From Macrobrachium rosenbergii (taxonomy: Eukaryota > Arthropoda > Malacostraca > Decapoda > Palaemonidae), in assembly GCF_040412425.1 (NCBI RefSeq), contig NC_089766.1:49969797-50033796 (forward strand): DNA of 64,000 nucleotides, given 5' to 3'. The notes under the pieces were generated by a model, which was not told where the DNA came from, made no database searches, and saw only the letters and a program-made list of their open reading frames with translations. The position numbers were made by a program, and so were the translations under genes. Positions 1 to 10,657 of this stretch are shown here, piece after piece; the first letter of the stretch is position 1; each line of letters opens with the position of its first letter.

Positions 1-272
1 CTGAAAGGAAACGAACCGAACGAGAAAAGAAACAAATAACGGTGACTTTGGAGCCACTAGATCGGCGAGGTTCGTCGACACCCTCGGGATCAGTGAAGGG
101 CAACTGGTGATGTTCCCGCTAAAGTTCAGGCGCTGACACAGAACTGCAAGTTAGCGCACGTGAGCATGCTCGTGCGCGTGATCGGTCGCTGACGACGCTC
201 TGATGTTCAAGAGCAAATATGGTACTCTCTTTTTGTTGACATTAACGAGCGCGGCTTGATTCGACAGCGAAC
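1..272 (+). promoter_or_regulatory. 5' flank / 5' UTR of the mucin-like gene
   Basis: This is non-coding sequence directly upstream of the ATG at 273. It is richer in GC and CpG than the introns, as is usual near arthropod promoters. I see no convincing TATA box or initiator, so the transcription start is not assigned. Confidence 0.4.
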
Positions 273-3200
273 ATGCCACTCAACTCGATCGAGTTTGCCG
301 AGACTAAATACGAGACCCGCAGACAACAGCGGGTGCTGTTTGTTTTGATAATATGCTTCACGGGCAAAGTAACAGATTCGGCGGCGTTAACAACGCCCCT
401 TTCTTTGGTCGCCCCGCCCAGTCCAGCAGGCGAGTCGGCCACGCCTGCAGTTTCCGACACAGATTTGACCAACCAAGCTAAGGATGCCGGGAAAAACCAA
501 CTGCATTCTCACACTCGCAAATCTCCTGCCGCAGAGGAGAACGAATTCGAGGCTCGAAAGGTAAGTGATGATCTCATGTTATCTAGTCAAGAGGGCAAGT
601 TGCCCCTGGAGGCACGCTCTCAACTGCCCATGGAGGAGACGGAAGCCAACAAATCTGAGGGCTTGCAGGTACAAACTCAAAACCCAAGAGCTCTACAAGA
701 GGCAGAGAATCCTGGCTTGCTAACCTGGAGCTGGATTGGAGGAGAAACGAAACAGCTAGCAACCACACCTGCTAATTGGAAAGTTGCTGATGAAACGTCG
801 CAAGGAATTACGTTAGCGAAATTGACAACACTTTTCCCCAACGTTTCTAGTTTCCATAGTGGTGGTGTGAATACCAATCCCGAAGAAAGACATGATAAAC
901 ACAGTGCAGTGCAATCAGAGAATACTGATTTACATGGTGAAGGAGGTGTGAGTGCTACCGAAAACAATCATTCACAATCTGAAGATGTTTCGGCTGTCCA
1001 TTACAGTACAAACTTTGAAAATGCAAAAAGAGATTCTCAGACGAGTTACTCTGAAAGAAACGAGTACCCAGTGGAAGGAGATTACACTGAAAATAACAGT
1101 AATCGAGATGTTCCCAGTTATTCAGGAAATATTCACAGAGATTATTCACAGTCAAGCAATTACGAAAAAGATTCTCGATTTGCTGTTACTCAGGCTGAAG
1201 TCAGTGTTCATGATGACCTGAAAAAAGGTCCAGATGTCCAAATATACAATCGAGTGCAGCCTCCTCTGCTCTACTTTGTAAGTTCAAATGGCTCTCATAA
1301 TCATGAACAATTAGACACACTTAACGAATTTCAGGGCGACACTGTACATGAGAAACCTAATGCGTCAGGATCGCTTGAGGCAGAAAAGCCTTCATACTAC
1401 CTGTCTACAGCGGTAGACAAAATAAAGTTTGATATGTCACCTCATTTTAGCGCGAACTCTAGTACTATTCCCAGCTCAGGAAAAGAAGAGGAATTTGTCA
1501 AAATTGATATCCCATATTCTGTGGAGGAGGCTAATCACGAATTAGATGAAGGAAGTAGATTAGTGTATGGGAACAATCACAGTCTACCGTCTTCTGTTTT
1601 TTCCAACATATTTGAATATTTTGACAATTTTTATGCTAATTCTACAGTTACTTCTGATGAGTTATACGATGATGATCAATATAATGATGAGTCATATTAT
1701 GATGATTCATCAGACCAAGATTACTCTGAAATATTCATGAATCAAGATGAACAGCTTCCAGCTCCTATGAAATTCAGCGTAAGTTCATTAGAGGACGATG
1801 AACAACGTAAAGTTGACACCCATACTGCTAATCACTCGACTAAAACTGCCAAAGAAACTTCAGTAAATAAATTTAGTCAATTGCCTGCTTACTTTACAGT
1901 AGTAAATGACTCTTCCACTACAGAAATATTTCCATCGTATACCGAACAAACACCAATTGTGGTTGGCCTATCTGTGGTAAGCCCAAATGTTATCAGAAAA
2001 ATTTCGGAGCAACTGATAGACATAGAACGGCCTGTGACAGGTCCTACCCGATCTCCTTTATTAAGGAACAGCACACAGCCCCAACAGACTGAAAGCTCAG
2101 AGCCTGAACATTCAGAAAATATTAAGGTCAGACCAACTGTATCTTATGAACTTATATCTTCAAGCAATAACAATTTTGAAGCATTGTTTGGAACTCAAGA
2201 TTCTTCTTCTTCAGCAGTTCAAAATAAACCATCTAAATCTGAGCAGAACAGCGTAGTTCTTGACGGTTCCAGCCAGTCATCACAGAACGCTTCACTGCAA
2301 GCTACTCTGTTGATGACACCAGCCATGGCAGAAACAGAACCGCCAGTAACAAACTATTATCCTCTCAATCATAATGGGACTACTGAGCGGGTTGATAAAG
2401 TTACTTGGTTACCACTAACCACTGACGCTAATAGGGTCTGGAGTGCAACTGACGCTTTTGGAATTCCAGCTCTGAATCTGAAGCTGTCAGATTTGACTGA
2501 GACTAAGCCTTCAGAGAATATGACCCATGTAAATGCTAACGCTGCCCAGACTTTACAATCTGTCTCAGGTGTAGAATTAACAGACCACAATCAGACTATA
2601 ACTAGTTCTACAAGTATACCCGATAATTTCATGAACTACCTCCTTTCCATGAATTATCCAGCGATTAGTGAACAGCCTTCACTAAAACCTTCTCAAAAAC
2701 AAAGTAATGAGTCAGTAAATTATACACAAAATTCAGATAATAAAGGACTACATAATTCCTCCTATTTTTCTCCTGTGCAGCTGCTAAACAATACCTTCGA
2801 TTTCTCTTTAAGCTCAAATTCAGCATCTCAAGAAAATAGCATGGAGGGGTCTGATCCACAAATTCTGATAAATAACTTGACCACCCTCCTCAGTCAAAGC
2901 CAAAATCAAGGGAGCATAAACTCTTGGTCATTGCTGGAGTCACTGGTCAACAGTAGCAGCTATACTCCACCAACATTGGATATTGACTGTGAAATTTTTG
3001 GGCCCTTGTCTCCTATCGTCGACTTTTATGGAAATTTGTTCCCTGGGTTAGAGAATCCTTGCAAGAACCCCTCATTGCAGAAAGAACACGAAGGCCCCGA
3101 AAACAAAGTTTTCAATGGAAGCGAAGAGATTTATTTAGTTTCCTCACCTCTTCCAAATCTCGGCAGCTCAGCGGAAGAAAATACTGCCACATCTCCAGTT

Positions 3201-5853
3201 CTGTCATCACACAATTTGCCCAGTAATGCCTTTGCTTCAGCAGTAAATCATGATTATTTGAGCAGTTTTACAGACTTTAGTTCAGACGTTGTAAACAAAA
3301 CATTCGCCAGTCTTCTTGATGAAACCTCTTCAGCATTTAAAAATGCTTATCCAATTAAACACTTGCCTTTGCCCTCTGAAGAGCAGATAGAAAAGTGGTG
3401 GGAGCCTTTGACACAAGTTACAGCAGCTCCAGTTTTAGAAAATATAGCAAGCATTATTAATGTGAATGCACCAGCGTTTGATGGCGAAGTTTCCACCCAC
3501 ACTAGTACAGAAACACATTCCTTGAAAAATGTAGATAACGAGTATGTAGGTCAAGATGACTGGAAAAACATCACTGGAAAATTACCATCTTTTATCAGTG
3601 AAAAATTTACTCAATCACCAAACAGTGGTGGCGTAACTGCACAAGTGTCAAATAATCTTCCTTATTCAGTTTTGCCTAATCCATCTCATGGTGATTTACG
3701 TACAAATATTGCCACAGATAAAGACCCAGAAATTGAAAAACCTATCACAACAGAATCTAGTTTATCTACAGCACTCAGCATTGTAGGATATAAAGCACAA
3801 ACAACAGTTACCATGACTCCGGGGGGAGGCAGTACAATAGTCATCAAATCCAAGAATACAAACTCTAAACCCCCTGAAGTACACATACCTGCCCCGGTAG
3901 ATGTCTTTTCTCATTTTTCTCCAGCTTCTACTTCTACTGCAACTCCCATCAAATCTCCATCTTCTTTCTGGGACATATTTACAAACCCAGAAATTGTAAG
4001 ATCTTTTCCTGACGCTGAAGACCCCTTCTCTCATCAGAATTCCAGTTCTGAAGCTGAGACTTCAGGACGTGAGAACGAATCTTCTTTGGCCTTGACTAGT
4101 GAACCTCATTCAAATGCTACAGAACTTCCACTGCAGAATTCTAATACAAAAATTGCCGTAAATCCACCAGAGCAAAGAGGTTCTCATCCCACCACCCAAA
4201 TAGCAACACCTGCTTCAGTTCCAGTGTTAGGCAATAATGAGTCGTATGAATCAGTACCATCTATTCCATTTTTAAGTCAACATAATGATTCATCTTTGCC
4301 AAAATCTTCTTCTGAGGATATCTGGACTTCTCTGTATCAGCAGTGGATATCTGTTTCCCAAAGAAACAGTTCCATGTCGACCACGGAGACATCAACAATG
4401 AGGTCTTTCGATACAGTCCCCACAACAGTTATGACAGATTTGTCCAGCCATATATCAACTTTCCCTTCACGTCAAGAGGCAGCACTGTACACGGCTTCTT
4501 CAGAAAGAACGTCCAAGAAGCCTGCTCAAGATACTGTGTTTGATAAAACAGGTACAAGGACCACAGCACCTGATGTCATTTCATCTGAATTTGCAGAATC
4601 AAATGTTGAGTCTGACAAGCCATATCTGACTGAGACCACAACTGAAGTTGAGTTTGATGATGTTTTAGGGTCCCTGTGGGAACTCAATGTCAAAGATGAG
4701 AAGAAAGTTAAATTACCAGAAAACGTTCCAACTGTTAAATTTCCCCCTGTTAGATTTACAATATCACAGGCTCCTACAAGAATCCCTCTATACTGTTGAT
4801 AATCTAACAACCACGTCCCCCTCCTCTTTTGGGGGCTTGAGCACATTGTCATATTCTGTCCAAAATCAGGGTTACACTGTTAAAGATAACCTAAAATCAC
4901 CATACTCTGTTCATCAGCTTGAAAATACAACGTCTAGTCTTGAACATTCTCCTGACAGTTCAAGTGATGTTTTGAAAACTGGAGGCACAGAGAAAAATGA
5001 GGAAGGTAAAAACCACGGCCAAGCCGCCTCTCCAATTAGGTCCTTTGTTAACAAGGTCACAGATCAAATCTTAAATTTGCCAAAATTATTTACCGGTGGC
5101 CAAAACGAAATGCAAGGTGCTGAGAACCTTGCAAGTCAAACAAACTCGAACATCGAGAGTTTAGTGACAGCTCCCCCCCGAGCACCATTTTATAAAGGGA
5201 AACCTTCAACCTCAACATCATCCATCATCAACACGAAATACTCACCTGCAGCTACTGTTTCACCTGCACCTCCACAGATATATTACCCATTTTTCAATGA
5301 ATCCAAACTGCTTCGCCACCCTTTAGTGCACAACCATCGCCCACATGACACTTATGAAGTGTCCACCACAACTCATAGACCTGTCATCATAGTCAAGAAA
5401 AAGGGGAAACCGAATTCACATCCCAGTTATGCCTTCTGCAGATTTTTCGTCTTTTAAGAGTCACAAGCATATTGTGCAGTCGACTCAGTCGTCATCTGAC
5501 AATCCACCTGTAAATTCCAAGCCTAGAAACAGGTTTTTAAATCCTCCAGTCTTTTCTGAAACGACAAGAAATCTACCAACCACTCGCCTCCCTGCATGGA
5601 ATTCCTACCAGAATAAGCCGCCGGTTAACATAGAGTCTAGAAACAGATACAGCGCTACAAAGGCTCCTGGAGTGACTTTGTTTACCGAGGCCACAACGCA
5701 AGATGATCAGAGAACCGGCGCGGCTTACTCGACCCCGTCTCTGAGACGCAGAGGCTGCGGTGCGCGCTTGCTTGATCGTCTGGAATATCTCCTGGGACGA
5801 GAGCTGGTGATGGATCAGATGGGCGTTGGCGTTTACAGTGCAGTCGTTGAAAG
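273..5853 (+). CDS. Mucin-like gene, coding exon 1 (two apparent frame breaks)
   Basis: The exon opens at the first ATG and ends at a GTGAGA donor in phase 2. The first frame stops at 4797-4799. The protein continues in the next frame from about 4740-4790 to 5457, then in the third frame from about 5400 to the donor. Each shift equals one extra base. A C5 run lies at 4743-4747 and adjoining A5 and G4 runs at about 5399-5408, so homopolymer errors are plausible. I found no small intron whose phases explain the first break. Confidence 0.85.
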
Positions 5854-8637
5854 GTGAGATACGTTATGCTTTGGATGTTTTCGTAAGGACTTTGCGCCCA
5901 TGACTTCGAACACATAGCTGCAAGGCCAAGAGAAAGAGGTCTGCTCACTTCCCCCAGATCCCCCATGTAGGCGGAGCTTTGTCTACCTCCTTATTACGTC
6001 AGCAGGTGAATTGCCGTAATGAGCAGGTACCTCTGAGATACGTCATCGCCTACGTAGTCACCCCAGGTGGGAGGCGACTCCACCCAATTAGGTAGACCTT
6101 GTCTCTCTTGGCCTTGCATAGCTGGACGAACTTGCAACGGACGGACGACTTGTGACAGAATGCCACGATGCAAATCAGTTTTGTGAGAGGACATCCACAG
6201 TGACCATATTATATAGACCAATAACTTATGGAGGTGTGGTTTCTACAGCTCATATTGACTGTTAGCTGGCTAGATTAATAAATGGAGGTGACTGAAGTAA
6301 AGAAAATAAACATTAACCTTTCCTCTCCCGTCAAAGAGGTGATTATTATCGTTACTTCTGCAAGTAATATTAAATGCAGAAATTTCCTGTCTCGCAAGCA
6401 GTTATCCCTAATATTTTCTAAAGGAACTGCGAGATTTCAGTTTGAATTTTTGTTTTGTGTGTGTGGACATTTTTCGGGGAAATAGTTTTCGTTGAAAAAT
6501 GTCTATTCTCATCCAAAAATACAGTGTGAAAAAATCTTTTCATACAGAATAGCCGTCCTGGAAATTTTTTAACTAAAATACTTTAGTATATGAAAAATAT
6601 AAATCAAATAATGAAATTAAAAAGTTTTCGATTTACTTCACAAGCAGATTATAGATTTATTAAAATTCTAATTAAAACAATTACAGTACCTACAGTATTA
6701 AACATCTGAGTTATCTGAACTTATTTTCTTTTCTTTATTTTGTATTTTTTCAGTTGCATAGTACAGCAAACATACACCATTAACCCTCTTTGCATCAAGG
6801 GTTCACAAGAATTACAAAATGCCACAGCTGGCGAATGTCACATTAATCGTATTTTGACTGATACCACTCTTATTATTCTCCTGTTTGTTCTTAAAGTATA
6901 GAAAAATTAGAATACTGCAGAAGGAAAAGTCAAGCTAATTCCCAGGTCTAACGAACTTTAATCGCGTTATTTTTTATCATTACGTAATTACAAGACCAGA
7001 TTCTATATGAATATCTCATTACTGGACCATTTTTTACCTGTTTTAGACTTTTTATGAAATTTGGGAGAGTCTTGATGACATGCCTTGTGGATATCAAGCT
7101 CCAATGTGCGGTATTTTTAAGGTTCCACAAGGTTCCATTTTAATACTTTCAGTTATTTGACAAAAATTTTTAATCCGTCTCGTGGTGTACTGATAACTCT
7201 CCTTTGTCAAACGTATTCTATACTTTAGAATACGTTTGCCAAATTGAATTGAATATAGAATTTAGGCAAAGGCCAAGCACTGGGACCTATGAGGTCATTC
7301 AGCGCTGAAACGGAAATTGACAGTAAAAGGTTTGAAAGGTGTAACAGCAGGAAAACCTCGCAGTTGCACTGAGTCAATTGTTAGGAGAGGGTGGAAAGTA
7401 AGATGGAAGAAAGAGAATATGAAAGGAGGTACAGTAAAAGGAATGAAAGGGTTGTTGCTAGGGGCGGAAGGGACGCTGCAAAGAACCTTAAGTAATGCCT
7501 GCAGTGCACTGCATGAGGTGCACTGACGGCACTAACCTCCTATGGGGGCGTTTGACAAACGAAAGTTAACAGGAGACCACGAGATACATATTAAAAAAGA
7601 TACTTTAATGACACTTCAAAGTTGATACTTCATTGTCTGACTACTTGACCTGGAGGTAAATAAAGCTAGCTACCCAAGTTTTTATTTTGACTAATCTGAG
7701 ATTCATGACAACTTCCAAAAGCTAATTATTTCGTATCCTTTTGGGCAATCACGATGATATTCCTTGTGAACGTCAGACTCAAATGTGCAGTATTTTTTTT
7801 AATAATCGTTCATCTTTTCGACAAACTCAGACTCATAGTTTACTGATAAAACTCATTCGTCAAATGTATTCTGTAATTAAGAAATGTTACTGACATTTCA
7901 AAATTGATACTTCATCCATTGTCCTGCCATTTTACTTTGGTGATAAACCTATAGTTTTTCAAATGCACTTAGATAAAAAAAAAAGGCCTTTTAACAACTC
8001 ACTGTAGCCAATTATGCAAGTTTCTATTCTGACTGCTCTGAGACCAATGAAAACCTTGAGCAACACATTCTTACGTCACAGCATCCTATCGGTGGAGTGC
8101 GGTCGCCCAGAGGAATCTTCTGGAAGCGCCCCTGGAACAACCTCCACCACATCCATGGCTCAGATATCCCCTCCTCCACCCACCTCATCCATTTCTCCAA
8201 CGCTGGGGATGGAAGGGTGGCTGAGTTTGGATGACATCCGTAAAGAGGTAAGTCACGTGAGAATCTCAGAGAATAAAATATTTTCTCCTACTTAAGAATC
8301 AGCCGTTTTTCTTGCACAGTTTTGCTGTTTATGAATATTTACGTGTTGGTTGATTTGTATTTATTTTTTTCATTTTATTTGTTATTCTCTTCTCTCTGTT
8401 TTTCGTACACAATACACACACAAGTTTGTGAGGATTAGAACTGTGATTGATTGTGTTAATTCTGTAAAGTGGCGTCACAATAAAAGTTGCCATAGACATA
8501 TGATAAACCTCATCACATCTGGTAAAGAAATAATCAGTATAGCATTCCAAATGATAAAGTGAAACTTATCATAAATGTCAAAATTAAACAACATTATTAT
8601 TATTATTGAATAATAAAAATCCACGAAATTGTGAATC

Positions 8638-8698
<61 letters not shown>

Positions 8699-10584
8699 AA
8701 ACATACACTGATATGAGCCAAAAGAACACACTTTCTTGTAAAGAAAGATTCCAAAGATTCTAAAATGTCCATGACAACGCAAAACAGAGAGAAGAGTAAC
8801 AGGTTAAAATAAAAACCAACTTTCTTGTAAAGGAAGATTTCACATTTAAGTGTTATATATATATAATATATATATATATGTGTGTGTATACTGTATATAT
8901 ATATGTGTGTGTGTCTATTAAATGCTGCGGTAATAAATAGCGGCGTAAAAAGCTGATGAAGTGTAAATTGCTCTAGATTCCATTTAATTTTCAGGAAGAA
9001 GAGAAGCAGAAACTGAAAACAACTACATCTCCAGCGGATGGATTAGTCACAAAAAATCGGTTTCCTTCAGAGAACTCTCTGTCCCCAGTTGCTGCTGCCT
9101 TGCTTGCTACGTCATCTCCGGTTCCTTCTCACCCCATCACGTCTGAAACACCACCTGTAGATTCATCTGTAACCTCACTCACAGCATCTTTGTCACCATC
9201 TGATGGAAATTCTTCTCTACCTGTCGAAGGTACACCACTGCCTTCGTTGAATGAAAATAATCAGTCGATTTCCTCGTCATCTGCGTCTTCTTTTTCTCAG
9301 TCATCACCAACTGTTCCTGACATATCAACGGCACCGTCGGTAACATCTCGAACTTCTGCACTTAATTCAACACTTTCACCAGACGCCGACCTAGTCTCAA
9401 GTTTCAGATCCTTGACCGAGGAGCCACTTCTTCCCTCTGCGTTGTCAGAAGAAAGCAGTACAACTGAGAGTCCAGCAGCTTCAGCTCAGCCTAGATCTTC
9501 TATCTTGCGCGATGGTCACAAGCTGATCCGGAGGGCTGTTGGAATGGCAGCGCTCAATAGCCTGGCAGTGGCGAAAGGTGAGAGTCACTTTCTGTTTTCC
9601 TTTTGTAGTTTGAGATTATGGTCCCAAAACTTTTTGAAGAGGCCGATCGGGTATCATAGACAAGTCTATGACTGTTGTGATAAGACTGCATTGCTTCTAT
9701 TAATACGTCAGTAATTTCAAGTTAGGTGAGCTACAATTAGAGATGGGGGTCGTTTTTGACAATAAAATAATTTAGAAATAAAGGTCTAGTAAAATTCAGC
9801 TATTAAAACTTAATTTTTTGGCAATAATTTATATTCTGCGGAATTTTGCCTATTTTTTGAGGAGGGATTAAAAAATTTTTCAAGAAAGTGAATTAGAACC
9901 TGTGCAGAAATGAAAGGCTTGCGACATCAAACCTTGTGCTAAATGCATTATCAACAGAAGGTTCTAGCCTTCTGGGCACCAAATCTAAAGGGAAATACCT
10001 GTTAGGTGGGAATCTTTCCTAGATAGTGACCCCCAAGGGTTTTCGGGGCTAGTTATCTAGGACTAATATTTCTTTGGGGTCATTATCTTGATGATATTTA
10101 CAGTCTTTTGTTTATGTTTTTACGGTAATCCCCAATGGGATTGTACTGAGCACGCCGCAAAGGTGGATACATACCAGGCTAAAACCCTTGGGGATCACTA
10201 TCTAGGGAAGATCCATTAACTGTAATGAAGTCTTACTACAGAAACCATCTTTACCAGAATTACATCTTCTCACAGCGTTACCACTAGACGACGAAGACCA
10301 AGAAGGGTACTTGGAAATCTCATCAAGAGAACTCAGCAAGAATGTGTTCGGCTTCGAAACCATCCTGACAGCTCTGGTTTACCTCTCTTTCGGAATATTC
10401 CTGTACCAAATGATCCAGAGAGCCGTAGGGGCTGAGATGATGGGATCGCCCTTCAATAACTTGATTAGAAACGGAGGGAGGAGCTTCGTTGCGAATGGAA
10501 GTCGTCTCCTGAGGGAGGAGCCTATTGAGTCGTACTACGCAATACTTCTCAGAGCCTTGAAGAAGGTATTTAATTTGTCCTTTG

Positions 10585-10657
<73 letters not shown>

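Noticed and set aside
4735..4780. A very short intron explaining the first frame break of the mucin-like exon
   Set aside because: All nearby GT dinucleotides are at codon boundaries, giving the wrong phase for the only AG acceptor.
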